From contig CALEST010000077.1 of assembly GCA_937907555.1 (NCBI GenBank), forward strand, positions 1-33,675: a stretch of 33,675 bases of DNA. Direction: 5' to 3'. The stretch is from an uncultured Sediminibacterium sp. (GTDB lineage: Bacteria; Bacteroidota; Bacteroidia; Chitinophagales; Chitinophagaceae). Every line of letters starts with the position of its first letter. Position 1 is the stretch's first letter. Both the position numbers and the translations under genes were made by a program. The notes beneath the pieces are model-generated. The model made no database searches. It saw nothing but the letters and a program-made list of their open reading frames with translations, and was not told the origin of the DNA. This document shows, piece after piece, positions 16,038 to 24,498 of the stretch.

Positions 16038-18467
16038 TTATAAACTGTATCGCTTTTTTCTCCACCACTGGAAAATGAATCCGGTTAGCAGAATCACGAT
16101 TACGGGTAAAAGTACGTTAATCCCCTGCCATATTGTTTTTTGCTCCTGCAATTTTTGTTTATTAAGGAGTCTCAGAACAACGGTTTTGTTGCGGCTTTCA
16201 AAAAGGGAATTATCGGAAGACAGATAATCCACACTGTTCAGAAAGAAAGCCTTATTGGCAAAACGATAATTTTCCATCTGTATCATCCCCATGGGCAATG
16301 GACCGGTGGTCTGGCTAACTTCATTGGTTACCATATCTCCGTCTGCTACCACAATCTGCTTGCCTGCCTTGCTGGCTTTGGCTAAGAAAGGTTTTCCCGT
16401 GAATTGTTTTACGGAATCCATTACCGATTTAGGCAATCGGTTGCTGAATAAAGAATTAAATTTGCCCTCTAGTAATACAGCTACCGGTATATAACTTTTA
16501 TTAAAACTATACAGGTCTTCTTCGGATTGCACACTGTTCAATGAAACCAATGCCGGAGATGGCAGGATTCTGCTGCTGGAATCGGTGGAGAGCAAAATGG
16601 TTTTCTGTATACCCCTGGCCATTACAGTGTCTATGCTCGACGGAAATATGGGCAAGACCCTGTCTAAATTGTCGGAGATTGGATTGGGTGTTCTGGAAGT
16701 AAGCAATGGATAATAAGGCCAGGGCATTCTTTGCATACGGATGCTTCCATCCGGATTTCTGCCCACCACCAGGGGTATCTTGGAACAATTTAAATCTTGT
16801 ACCAGGTCTCCATTAATTCTTACTCCATATTTGAATAAGAGTTCATCAATACCCAGCCCTCTGTCGAATGCAGTGTACTGCCCCTCTGTTCTTTTTAAAC
16901 TATCCAGTTCTGCATGCAGTTTGTCGATAAACCAGATGATATTTCCTCCATTCATTACATACTGATCCAGCTTCAGCAAATCTTCATCGGTAAATATTTC
17001 TTTGGGTTTTACAATTAGCAGGGTCTTAATGATAGATGCATCCGGATAACCCTGCTTTAAATTGAATATGCCCAATCGGTATTCGTTGCGCAGGCTTTCT
17101 CCTAAATCGTTTACCGTTAAATCGGTGGGTTGTCCATTCCCTACCACATACGCAATGGTGGGTACATCCTGTCTTGTTATTTTATCAATGGCAGTAGCAA
17201 ATTTGTTTTCGAGCAAGGCTTCTGCCGCATTGCGTGTGGCTTCCACGTCTTCCTGTGGTTCTTCCGCAATTACATTGAACTGCTTGTAAATTTTTCTGCT
17301 GCTTCTTAAGTCTACGGGTATGGGTGCCTGATTCTTTCTATAATACACCAGAGCAGAAGGCAATACCCATTGATTATTGACCTGCTCAAATACAATACCC
17401 ATTTTCTGCAAACTATCATAGCGCATGGCTTTGGCCGTATCGTCTGCTAATCCTTCAACCGGATCAATAAATTCAACTTTAATATTGTTGTTGGCATAAC
17501 TATTAAAAGACTCCAGTATATCGGCTGCGGCCAGACTCAGCTTCTTGTAATCCGCTGGTAGTTCACCGGTCAGGAATACTTCTACTTTTACGGTTGAGTC
17601 AATTTTATCCAGCATGCGGATGGTAGAAGGACTTAAAGTAAATCGCTTGTCTTCTGTTAAATCGAGTCTTTGAGTTAATCTGGATCCTGCAAAAGATATA
17701 GCAATCATTGCCATCAGCGCAATACCTATTTGCTTTTTGGAATTGCCCTTTTGTTTTAGTTGTATTTGTGTGAGGTATAGAAAAAATACAATCAGTCCAA
17801 TAAAATATAAAATATCAGATAGTGCCATTACACCACGGCTGATATTGGCTGCATGCATTTGTATACCCAGGAGTTCAATGTAATAATCAATGCCTCCGCT
17901 GAACATAGGCAGTTGTGCCACTGAACCGAATCCGGCGAATAAAGCGAAACCTATGATCGCCCCCAAACCAAATGCAGCAATGGTATTGGTGGTTACACTG
18001 CTGGCATAAATGCCAATGGCTGCATACACTGCGGCCAGTAAGAACAAACTAATATAACTCCCGATGGTTGCGCCAATATCAATCCCACCGGTAATACTTA
18101 AAGTTTGCATGGATACGGCATAGATCACTGTTGGAAACAATGCCACTGCAATAATTAACAAAGTGCCGAAATACTTTCCGGCTATGATTTGTCTGATAGA
18201 AAGTGGCAGGGTTTGTAAAATTTCAAAAGTGCCCGTGCGCATTTCTTCAGATATGCTGCGCATGGTAATGGCGGGAATTAAAAACAACAAGAGCCAGGGC
18301 ATTAACTGAAAAAAAGGCGCCAGACTGGCGTAGCCAAAATTGAGCAGACTGGTGTCGGGAAATACAAAAAACAACAATCCGGTTACACCAAGGAATACAC
18401 TGAGTACCAGGTATCCGGTTAAAGAAGCAAAAAATTGTTGCCACTCTTTTTTACAGATCTTCCACAT
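16038..18467 (-). CDS. gldG: GldF-GldG fusion: ABC transporter permease joined to auxiliary substrate-binding subunit
   Basis: Of 809 residues, about 1-238 form an ABC-2-type permease of six helices (GldF-like: MWKICKKEWQQFFASLTGYL, EEMRTGTFEILQTLPLS). About 245-809 form GldG: one helix, then RLTQRLDLTEDKRFTLSPST, a large periplasmic ABC_transp_aux domain, and a C-terminal anchor helix before WWRKKRYSL. In flavobacteria gldF and gldG are separate genes acting with the ATPase GldA in gliding motility. Here they are one frame with no sign of a frameshift. The ATPase is not in the window, so gliding function is not proven, and many non-gliding Bacteroidota carry this transporter. Confidence 0.9.
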   Translation of the reverse strand: MWKICKKEWQQFFASLTGYLVLSVFLGVTGLLFFVFPDTSLLNFGYASLAPFFQLMPWLLLFLIPAITMRSISEEMRTGTFEILQTLPLSIRQIIAGKYFGTLLIIAVALFPTVIYAVSMQTLSITGGIDIGATIGSYISLFLLAAVYAAIGIYASSVTTNTIAAFGLGAIIGFALFAGFGSVAQLPMFSGGIDYYIELLGIQMHAANISRGVMALSDILYFIGLIVFFLYLTQIQLKQKGNSKKQIGIALMAMIAISFAGSRLTQRLDLTEDKRFTLSPSTIRMLDKIDSTVKVEVFLTGELPADYKKLSLAAADILESFNSYANNNIKVEFIDPVEGLADDTAKAMRYDSLQKMGIVFEQVNNQWVLPSALVYYRKNQAPIPVDLRSSRKIYKQFNVIAEEPQEDVEATRNAAEALLENKFATAIDKITRQDVPTIAYVVGNGQPTDLTVNDLGESLRNEYRLGIFNLKQGYPDASIIKTLLIVKPKEIFTDEDLLKLDQYVMNGGNIIWFIDKLHAELDSLKRTEGQYTAFDRGLGIDELLFKYGVRINGDLVQDLNCSKIPLVVGRNPDGSIRMQRMPWPYYPLLTSRTPNPISDNLDRVLPIFPSSIDTVMARGIQKTILLSTDSSSRILPSPALVSLNSVQSEEDLYSFNKSYIPVAVLLEGKFNSLFSNRLPKSVMDSVKQFTGKPFLAKASKAGKQIVVADGDMVTNEVSQTTGPLPMGMIQMENYRFANKAFFLNSVDYLSSDNSLFESRNKTVVLRLLNKQKLQEQKTIWQGINVLLPVIVILLTGFIFQWWRKKRYSL

Positions 18468-18471
18468 AACT

Positions 18472-18479
18472 CAAATCTA
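18472..18479 (-). promoter_or_regulatory. Candidate -7 promoter element (TAGATTTG) for gldFG
   Basis: TAGATTTG on the minus strand fits TAnnTTTG, lies between the upstream terminator and the gldFG ATG, and ends only 4 bp before that ATG. Used as a promoter it would give a nearly leaderless mRNA. It may equally be a chance match. Confidence 0.3.
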
Positions 18480-18494
18480 AAGTTTTTGTATGCA

Positions 18495-18518
18495 AAAACC
18501 CCGACGAATCGGGGTTTT
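18495..18518 (-). terminator. Intrinsic terminator after the isc operon
   Basis: A perfect 10-bp stem (AAAACCCCGA, 18495-18504; TCGGGGTTTT, 18509-18518) encloses a 4-base loop, TTCG on the transcribed minus strand. It is followed on that strand by a T run (GGGGTTTTTGC). It lies 33 bp after the iscA/erpA stop and separates the isc operon from gldFG. Confidence 0.9.
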
Positions 18519-18550
18519 ACTATTGATTGCTTTTAATTTAACAAAGTCGG

Positions 18551-18907
18551 TTATACCGCGAAGCTTTCACCACAACCACAACTTCTGCTGGCATTGGGGT
18601 TATTGAAATAAAACCCTTTGCCATTTAATCCATCTGAGAAATCCAGCTCGGTATTTACCAGGTAAAGAAAACTCTTTAAATCTGTTACTACTTTAACGCC
18701 ATTGTCTTCAAAAACCTGATCCATGGGTTTGATTTCGTTGTCAAAATCCAGCTTATAGCTAAGACCAGAACAACCTCCACCCACTACACCTACTCTTAAG
18801 AAATAGCTTGGATCGCCAGTAACACCTGCTTCGTCCATCAGTTGTTTCACTTTGGCCTTGGCTTTGTCGCTTACGTAAATACTATTTTCTGCAGCTATCT
18901 CACTCAT
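18551..18907 (-). CDS. A-type iron-sulfur carrier protein (IscA/ErpA family)
   Basis: The 118-residue HesB-domain protein has the three conserved cluster-binding cysteines: Cys46 in GGGCSGLSY, and Cys110 and Cys112 in SRSCGCGESF. A-type carriers receive Fe-S clusters from the scaffold and pass them to target enzymes in the cytoplasm. It is the last gene of the iscS-iscU-iscA order, 19 bp after iscU, and is followed by a strong terminator. Whether it is closer to IscA or ErpA cannot be decided by reading alone. Confidence 0.93.
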   Translation of the reverse strand: MSEIAAENSIYVSDKAKAKVKQLMDEAGVTGDPSYFLRVGVVGGGCSGLSYKLDFDNEIKPMDQVFEDNGVKVVTDLKSFLYLVNTELDFSDGLNGKGFYFNNPNASRSCGCGESFAV

Positions 18908-18926
18908 ACAATTCTATTTAACACAA

Positions 18927-19343
18927 TTAGTGAATTCTTTCTTCGAACACCAGTTCTTCCAAACCATTCTTCTTTCTGTAATCGTTGATGGCGCTCTTGA
19001 TAGCGTCTTCAGCCAATACAGAGCAGTGAATTTTTACAGGAGGCAGATTCAATTCTTCTACCAGTTCCATATTGTCAATGGCTACTGCCTGATCCAAAGT
19101 TTTACCTTTTAACCACTCAGTTGCCAATGAAGAAGATGCAATGGCAGAGCCACATCCAAAGGTTTTGAATTTTGCATCTGTAATAACGCCTGTTGCATCG
19201 TCTACTTCAATTTGTAATCGCATTACGTCTCCACATTCCGGAGCACCTACCAATCCTGTACCTACATTGGTTTTAGACTTGTCTAAAGTACCTACGTTCT
19301 TCGGGTTATTGTAGTGGTCAATTACTTTTTCTGAGTATGCCAT
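18927..19343 (-). CDS. iscU: Fe-S cluster assembly scaffold IscU
   Basis: The 138-residue protein has the usual length. The three cluster ligands are Cys37 (PECGD), Cys64 (FGCGSA) and Cys107 (HCSVLA), with the assisting Asp39. The chaperone-binding motif LPPVK is at 100-104. It builds [2Fe-2S] clusters from sulfur delivered by IscS. It sits 56 bp after iscS. The HscA/HscB chaperones and ferredoxin found in proteobacterial isc operons are not next to it. Confidence 0.97.
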   Translation of the reverse strand: MAYSEKVIDHYNNPKNVGTLDKSKTNVGTGLVGAPECGDVMRLQIEVDDATGVITDAKFKTFGCGSAIASSSLATEWLKGKTLDQAVAIDNMELVEELNLPPVKIHCSVLAEDAIKSAINDYRKKNGLEELVFEERIH

Positions 19344-19399
19344 GATATTTAAATTTATTTTGTTAGGGTTAAAATTTTATATTTTAAATGGGGCCAGGA

Positions 19400-20617
19400 T
19401 TAATGGTGAGCCCACTCAATTTTATCCATATCTACTCCTTCTTTGAACATTTCCCACAGAGGGCTCATGTCTCTTAGTTTCAATACAGTATCGCTTACTG
19501 CTTTAATGGTATAGTCAATCTGCTCTTCTGTAGTAAATCTTCCTAAACCGAAACGCAATGAACTATGTGCAAGGTCGTCTCCTAAACCCAATGCTTTCAA
19601 CACATAGCTGGGCTCTAAAGAAGCAGAAGTACATGCTGAACCGGAAGACAATGCGATGTTCTTGTTAAAGCCCATCAACAATCCTTCTCCCTCTACATAT
19701 TTAAAAGAGATATTGGCAACATGTGGCAAACGGTGTTCTCTGTTTCCGTTTACGTATGCTTCTTCCAGACTCATTAAAGCAGTCTCTAGTTTATCGCGCA
19801 ATTTGCTTAAACGTGCTGCATCGTCGGCCATTTCCAAACGAGCCAATTCACAGGCTTTACCAAAACCAACAATACCCGGAACGTTCAAAGTACCACTTCT
19901 CATTCCGCGCTCGTGGCCACCGCCATCCATTTGGGCTGTTACCTTAACACGTGGATTTTTACGACGTACATATAAAGCACCGATTCCTTTTGGACCATAC
20001 ATTTTATGCGCAGTAAATGCCATGATATCAATTCCGTCTTTGTTTACATCTACTGGTATTTTACCAACCGCCTGAACCGCATCAGAGAAAAATAGTACTC
20101 CGTGCTTCTTGGCAATGGCAGAGATTTCCTTTACCGGCTGAATTACACCAATTTCATTGTTGGCGTACATGATTGCAATTAAGATGGTAGTAGGCTTAAT
20201 GGCCGCTTCCAATTCCTGTAAATCAATCAAACCATCGGGTTTCACTTCTAAGTAGGTAACATCTGCACCTGCTCTTTCAAGGTGTTTACAGGTATCCAGA
20301 ACCGCTTTGTGCTCAGTTGTTACGGTGATGATATGGTTGCCTTTTGAAGCGTACATTTCATAAACACCTTTGATAGCCAGGTTATCCCCTTCGGTAGCAC
20401 CGGAAGTGAAAATGATTTCTTTGGGATCGGCACCTACCAATTTAGCTACTTGCTCACGGGCATAGTCTACCGCTTCTTCTGCTTCCCATCCAAAAGGGTG
20501 GTTACGGCTGGCGGCATTACCAAAATGCTCGGTAAAATAAGGTATCATGGCTTCCAGCACTCGCGGATCCATGGGTGTAGTGGCGTTATTGTCTAAGTAA
20601 ACAGGTAACTTCAACAT
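19400..20617 (-). CDS. iscS: Cysteine desulfurase IscS
   Basis: From ATG 20617 (MLKLPVYLDNNATTPMDP) the protein has 405 residues, the normal length. A TTG-initiated extension to 20659 is rejected because it would include the likely promoter. It is a class V aminotransferase fold with cofactor-stacking His103 in TTEHKAV, pyridoxal-phosphate Lys205 in TAHKMYGPKG, and the sulfur-transfer Cys329 in SSGSACTSASLEPSYVL. It converts cysteine to alanine and supplies persulfide sulfur to IscU. It is first in the isc operon and divergent from the methylmalonyl-CoA epimerase gene. No IscR gene is seen in front of it. Confidence 0.97.
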   Translation of the reverse strand: MLKLPVYLDNNATTPMDPRVLEAMIPYFTEHFGNAASRNHPFGWEAEEAVDYAREQVAKLVGADPKEIIFTSGATEGDNLAIKGVYEMYASKGNHIITVTTEHKAVLDTCKHLERAGADVTYLEVKPDGLIDLQELEAAIKPTTILIAIMYANNEIGVIQPVKEISAIAKKHGVLFFSDAVQAVGKIPVDVNKDGIDIMAFTAHKMYGPKGIGALYVRRKNPRVKVTAQMDGGGHERGMRSGTLNVPGIVGFGKACELARLEMADDAARLSKLRDKLETALMSLEEAYVNGNREHRLPHVANISFKYVEGEGLLMGFNKNIALSSGSACTSASLEPSYVLKALGLGDDLAHSSLRFGLGRFTTEEQIDYTIKAVSDTVLKLRDMSPLWEMFKEGVDMDKIEWAHH

Positions 20618-20645
20618 AAATGATTGCTTGTTTTTGCTTATAACA

Positions 20646-20653
20646 CAAAAGTA
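20646..20653 (-). promoter_or_regulatory. Candidate -7 promoter element (TACTTTTG) for the isc operon
   Basis: TACTTTTG on the minus strand fits TAnnTTTG and lies 28 bp before the iscS ATG, in the divergent gap shared with the epimerase gene. No clear -33 box or IscR-like site is seen. Confidence 0.4.
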
Positions 20654-20739
20654 TAACAATAGGTTCTATAATTTTGGCGGAGGACTTACACAGGAGTTGT
20701 TTTTCCTCAATTCGTAACCCCATATATAAATAAATCATC

Positions 20740-21141
20740 ATGAATAAAATAGAACATATAGGAATCGCGGTAAATGACCTCTCTGTAAGCATCCCCCTTT
20801 TTGAAAAATTGCTCAATACCCCCTGCTATAAAACCGAAGAAGTGGCTTCTGAAAAGGTAATGACTGCTTTTTTTAAAACCGGGGAATCAAAAATTGAACT
20901 GGTGGCATCCACCGACCCGGATGGTGTGATTGCCAAATACATCAGCAAAAAAGGGGAAGGCATGCACCATATTGCTTTTGACGTAACCGATATTCACGCC
21001 GAAATGAAGCGTTTGGTGGCGGAGGGGTTTACCCTTTTAAATGAAACCCCTAAAAAAGGAGCCGACAATAAACTGGTTTGCTTTTTACATCCCAAGGGCA
21101 CCAACGGGGTATTGATAGAATTGTGCCAGGAGATTCTATAG
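20740..21141 (+). CDS. mce: Methylmalonyl-CoA epimerase
   Basis: The 133-residue VOC-fold protein opens with KIEHIGIAVNDL (metal ligand His6). It continues with the GMHHIAFDVTDI block (His77) and ends with GVLIELCQE (Glu127). This is the usual length and motif order for the epimerase that converts (S)- to (R)-methylmalonyl-CoA in the propionate/succinate pathway. The methylmalonyl-CoA mutase genes are not in the window. The 3' end overlaps the facing rnc gene by 6 bp. A glyoxalase-type function is a less likely alternative. Confidence 0.9.
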   Translation: MNKIEHIGIAVNDLSVSIPLFEKLLNTPCYKTEEVASEKVMTAFFKTGESKIELVASTDPDGVIAKYISKKGEGMHHIAFDVTDIHAEMKRLVAEGFTLLNETPKKGADNKLVCFLHPKGTNGVLIELCQEIL

Positions 21142-21843
21142 TCCGAGTTTTTCAATAGCTACCTGCGCGGCAATCTGACTGGCATCTTTTTTATTGCCTG
21201 CTTTTCCCTGGGCAAAAATTTCTCCGTCGAGCACTGCATTCATGGTAAATACGCGACGATTGCCTTCTAACTTTTCATCGGCCATTTCGAAAGTGATGGT
21301 CTTGCCGTTTTTATTGGCCCAGCCAATCAGTTTATTCTTCAGGTTGATATCAATTAGTTCCAGATCTTCCATGAACAAATGCGGAATAACGATCTGCTTC
21401 AGAATCCAGCTCTGGGTTTTAGCATATCCTTTGTCCAGATAAACGGCACCTATTAAGGCTTCCAGGGTATTACCAAAAATCTGGCTGCCTTTCAGGGCAT
21501 TATCGAACTTGTTGTAGAAAGTTAATTTTCGCAAACCCATTTTTAATGCAATATCATTCAACTGCTGACGGTTCACCATTTTGGAACGCATTTCCGTTAA
21601 AAATCCCTCGCCTTTATACGGATATAATTTAAAGAGATAATCGGCTACCACTGCACTCAGGATTGCATCTCCCAAAAATTCAAGGCGCTCATTGTTTTCA
21701 TCGGGGGTTTCCTTAACCGAACGATGACTCAGGGCACTACGATACAATTGCAAATTACCGGGCCTGATGCCAAGCATATTGCTGAGCTGTTCTTCAAATG
21801 CTGAAGCAGCTTTGGGTTTAAATAGCTTTATTAAAAATTGCAC
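21136..21843 (-). CDS. rnc: Ribonuclease III
   Basis: The 235-residue protein has an endonuclease domain with the signature NERLEFLGDAI (Glu55, Asp59, equivalent to E. coli Glu41 and Asp45). A C-terminal double-stranded-RNA-binding domain (about 160-235) ends in KDASQIAAQVAIEKL. It processes rRNA and other double-stranded RNA. The second catalytic block reads FGNTLEALIGA, so Asn125 stands where E. coli has Asp114, while Glu128 (E. coli Glu117) is kept. It begins 3 bp after fabF in the common acpP-fabF-rnc order. Confidence 0.96.
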   Translation of the reverse strand: MQFLIKLFKPKAASAFEEQLSNMLGIRPGNLQLYRSALSHRSVKETPDENNERLEFLGDAILSAVVADYLFKLYPYKGEGFLTEMRSKMVNRQQLNDIALKMGLRKLTFYNKFDNALKGSQIFGNTLEALIGAVYLDKGYAKTQSWILKQIVIPHLFMEDLELIDINLKNKLIGWANKNGKTITFEMADEKLEGNRRVFTMNAVLDGEIFAQGKAGNKKDASQIAAQVAIEKLGL

Positions 21844-21846
21844 TTG

Positions 21847-23100
21847 TTATGCTACGAATTTTTTCACGATCACACAGGCATTGTGGCCACCAAAACCGAA
21901 TGTATTACTTAAAGCAGCACGTACAGTTCTCTGTTGTGGTTTGTTGAAAGTAAAATTCAATTTTGGATCCAGTTCAGGATCATCTGTGAAGTGATTAATT
22001 GTAGGGGGAACAATATCATGAATCACACTCTGAATGCATGCGATGGCTTCTATTACACCGGCTGCTCCCAGGCAATGTCCGGTCATAGATTTTGTTGCAC
22101 TGATATTTAAATTATATGCATGGCTGCCAAATACTTCTGTGATAGCTTTTACTTCTGCACCATCTCCTAATGGAGTAGAAGTTCCATGGGTATTGATATA
22201 ATCAATTTCATCGGGCTGCATACCTGCATCTTTCAAAGCTGCAATCATAACGTTGCGCGCGCCCAATCCTTCCGGATGAGGAGCAGTTAAATGGTATGCA
22301 TCTGCAGTGGCTCCGCCTCCTGCAATCTCACAATAAATTTTAGCTCCACGCTTTACGGCGTGTTCGTATTCTTCCAATACCAAACAACCAGCTGCTTCTC
22401 CCATAACAAATCCATCTCTGTCTTTGTCGTAAGGTCTGCTTGCCGTTGCCGGATCATCATTTCTTTCGCTCATGGCTTTCATGGAGTTGAATCCACCAAC
22501 GCCTGCTTCACTAATAACGGCTTCTGATCCACCACTAATAATGATATCTGCTTTACCTAAACGAATGGTATCTACTGCAGCAATAACGCCATTGGTGCTG
22601 GATGCACAGGCACTTACTACCGCAAAATTGGGACCGCGAAATCCATGACGCATGGAAATCTGGCCCGCTGCAATATCTAATATCATTTTAGGAATAAAGA
22701 AAGGATTGAATCTTGGCGTTCCGTCACCGGCTGCAAAATTCATCATCTCTTCCTGGAATGTTCGGAGACCTCCAATACCACTGGCGAAAATTACCCCTAC
22801 TCTATCTGCGTCAATATTTTCTGCAGATATTTTAGCATCGGCCACGGCCATATCACTTGCATAAATAGCTAATTGTGCAAAGCGATCCAGCTTTCTGGCT
22901 TCTTTTTTCTCCATGAAACTGGTGGGGTCGAAACCCTTGATTTCACAGGCAAAACGGGTTTTGAATTTACTTGCATCAAATAAAGTGATAGGTGCTGCTC
23001 CGGAAATACCATTCAGTAACCCCTGCCAATAATCTTCCAGATTATTACCAATGGGAGTAATAGTACCAATACCTGTAACAACTACGCGCTTCAATTGCAT
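21847..23100 (-). CDS. fabF: Beta-ketoacyl-ACP synthase II
   Basis: The 417-residue condensing enzyme has the thiolase fold with the complete Cys-His-His triad: Cys165 in SACASSTNG, His305 in NTHGTSTPLGD and His342 in SMTGHCLGAAG, plus Lys337. It elongates acyl-ACP by condensation with malonyl-ACP in cytoplasmic fatty acid synthesis. It is preceded by acpP (84 bp, with a hairpin in the gap) and followed by rnc after 3 bp. The length and motifs are standard. Confidence 0.97.
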   Translation of the reverse strand: MQLKRVVVTGIGTITPIGNNLEDYWQGLLNGISGAAPITLFDASKFKTRFACEIKGFDPTSFMEKKEARKLDRFAQLAIYASDMAVADAKISAENIDADRVGVIFASGIGGLRTFQEEMMNFAAGDGTPRFNPFFIPKMILDIAAGQISMRHGFRGPNFAVVSACASSTNGVIAAVDTIRLGKADIIISGGSEAVISEAGVGGFNSMKAMSERNDDPATASRPYDKDRDGFVMGEAAGCLVLEEYEHAVKRGAKIYCEIAGGGATADAYHLTAPHPEGLGARNVMIAALKDAGMQPDEIDYINTHGTSTPLGDGAEVKAITEVFGSHAYNLNISATKSMTGHCLGAAGVIEAIACIQSVIHDIVPPTINHFTDDPELDPKLNFTFNKPQQRTVRAALSNTFGFGGHNACVIVKKFVA

Positions 23101-23121
23101 ACAACAAACCTGTTTATGTTA

Positions 23122-23158
23122 TAATCCGCCTTCCAAGCTTGTATCAGAAGGCGGATTA
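23122..23158 (-). terminator. Hairpin between acpP and fabF (possible attenuator or processing site)
   Basis: A perfect 12-bp stem (23122-23133 with 23147-23158; core AATCCGCCTTC / GAAGGCGGATT) encloses a 13-base loop. On the transcribed minus strand it is followed by ATAACATAAAC rather than a T run, so it is not a full intrinsic terminator. It could stabilise the abundant acpP mRNA end, act as a partial terminator, or be an RNase III site, given rnc two genes downstream. Confidence 0.65.
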
Positions 23159-23184
23159 AAATTATTCCTAACTAAATAGATATC

Positions 23185-23421
23185 TTACTTAGCGTGCTCT
23201 TCTAAATAAGCAACAGCCTGACCTACAGTGGTGATGGTTTCAGCCTGCTCATCAGGAATAGAGATATTGAATTCCTTTTCGAATTCCATAATCAATTCTA
23301 CGGTATCCAAAGAATCTGCACCTAGATCGTTGGTAAAAGAAGCTTCATTGGTAACCTCAGCTTCGTCTACACCTAATTTGTCTACGATGATTTTCTTTAC
23401 TCTTGTTGCGATGTCTGACAT
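23185..23421 (-). CDS. acpP: Acyl carrier protein
   Basis: The 78-residue acidic protein has the usual length. The phosphopantetheine attachment site is Ser37 in DLGADSLDTVELIM. It carries growing acyl chains in fatty acid synthesis and partners FabF encoded next to it. It has its own candidate promoter and is separated from fabF by a 12-bp hairpin, which fits the higher expression ACP needs. Confidence 0.98.
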   Translation of the reverse strand: MSDIATRVKKIIVDKLGVDEAEVTNEASFTNDLGADSLDTVELIMEFEKEFNISIPDEQAETITTVGQAVAYLEEHAK

Positions 23422-23445
23422 TGTAAAAGTTTTTGTTTACTGCGG

Positions 23446-23453
23446 CAAAAATA
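23446..23453 (-). promoter_or_regulatory. Candidate -7 promoter element (TATTTTTG) for acpP
   Basis: TATTTTTG on the minus strand matches TAnnTTTG and lies 24 bp before the acpP ATG, in the 57-bp gap shared with the divergent acetyltransferase gene. No -33 match is seen. Confidence 0.4.
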
Positions 23454-23478
23454 TACATTTTATGGTTATATTAGTGTT

Positions 23479-23913
23479 ATGGCATTAAAAATGATTCAAC
23501 ATGGATCCGCAGAATACGAACAAATGGTAGCATTGAGGCGCCAGTTGTTGCGTAAACCCCTTGGTTTGGATTTTAATGCGGAAGAATTATCCGAAGAAAA
23601 GAATCATATTTTACTGGCTTATACCGATGAGGGCATCATGGAAGCCTGCTGCATGCTGGTAAAAGTGGCACCCGATACCGTAAGATTGCGTCAACTGGCC
23701 GTATTATCCGGCTTACAAGGTAAGGGCATTGGCAGGGCAATGGTACAATTTGCAGAAAACCTGGCCCGGGACAATCGCTTCGAGAAAATCATCATGCATG
23801 CCCGCAAAGAGTCTGTTCATTTTTTTGAAAAACTGGGCTACGAAGTCATGAGCGAACCCTTTATTGAACTTACCATCCCCCATGTAATCATGGGCAAGGA
23901 ACTTTCGGATTAG
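23479..23913 (+). CDS. GNAT-family N-acetyltransferase
   Basis: The 144-residue protein is of typical single-domain GNAT size. It has the beta-4 strand VRLRQLAVLS, the acetyl-CoA-binding loop GLQGKGIGRAM (Q/RxxGxG/A), the following helix FAENLARD, and the motif-B segment HFFEKLGYEV. It transfers an acetyl group from acetyl-CoA to an unknown small molecule or protein amine. It is divergent from acpP and stands alone on its strand, so the context does not suggest a substrate. Confidence 0.88.
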   Translation: MALKMIQHGSAEYEQMVALRRQLLRKPLGLDFNAEELSEEKNHILLAYTDEGIMEACCMLVKVAPDTVRLRQLAVLSGLQGKGIGRAMVQFAENLARDNRFEKIIMHARKESVHFFEKLGYEVMSEPFIELTIPHVIMGKELSD

Positions 23914-23930
23914 TTGGGGGGATTAAAACC

Positions 23931-23946
23931 GCCGACTACTTTCGGC
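23931..23946. terminator. Small hairpin between convergent genes, possible weak terminator
   Basis: GCCGA (23931-23935) and TCGGC (23942-23946) form a 5-bp stem with a 6-base loop in the 52-bp gap between the acetyltransferase stop and the facing YcxB-like gene. The stem is short and no long T run follows, so this is tentative. Confidence 0.25.
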
Positions 23947-23965
23947 TCGCCCCTATTCTTGTAAT

Positions 23966-24445
23966 TTATTTAGATGCTATTCCCCGCTTCAGCGCGCCCC
24001 TTAGTTCGTGGCGAAACTCGTCTCCCATTCCTTCTTTTGGCACCATAAAAAAAGACTTGGCATTAAAGTACAGATGAAAGAAATGAGGGCTTTCAAAATA
24101 ATGTGAGAATTCGTTCCAGTTCCAGTGCATATAGCCCCTTTCATTTTCCAGGGTTACGCCATTGTCTTTAAAAGCAATGGTAAACTGGTCAAGAAAAGTA
24201 TCTTTTGCTTTTTTGTAAATGGAATTTGGCAAAATATACCAGAAGCTGGCCATCATCATGATCCAGATAAAAGAACCCAATAAAAAAGGTTCGGGTCTAA
24301 TTTTTTTACTGTAAAACAGAATGGCTGCAACAATGGCAAAAACATTCACCAGCACTACCAGTACTTTCACTTCGGGTCTTTGCACAAAATGGTAACGAAG
24401 CCCTTGAATTACTTTTTTCTTCTCGTAGGTAAAAGCATGTTGCAT
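23966..24445 (-). CDS. YcxB-like membrane protein
   Basis: The 159-residue protein has a short N-terminal segment, two adjacent membrane helices (about 27-45 and 52-70) and a C-terminal soluble part. That part reads DQFTIAFKDNGVTLENERGYMHWNWNEFSHYFESPHFFHLYFN...FFMVPKEGM and matches the YcxB-like domain: strand, W-x-W-x-x-F turn, then an F(x)xVPK strand. The function of this family is unknown. It is divergent from the sugar permease gene. Confidence 0.75.
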   Translation of the reverse strand: MQHAFTYEKKKVIQGLRYHFVQRPEVKVLVVLVNVFAIVAAILFYSKKIRPEPFLLGSFIWIMMMASFWYILPNSIYKKAKDTFLDQFTIAFKDNGVTLENERGYMHWNWNEFSHYFESPHFFHLYFNAKSFFMVPKEGMGDEFRHELRGALKRGIASK

Positions 24446-24498
24446 GGGACGAAATTAAACCAATTTTATCGCTATTTTTAGAGACCAACATACTTTCT

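Noticed and set aside
19656..20075. 139-codon open frame on the plus strand opposite iscS
   Set aside because: It lies entirely inside the well-supported iscS gene, has no recognisable domain and reads as a low-quality antisense translation.
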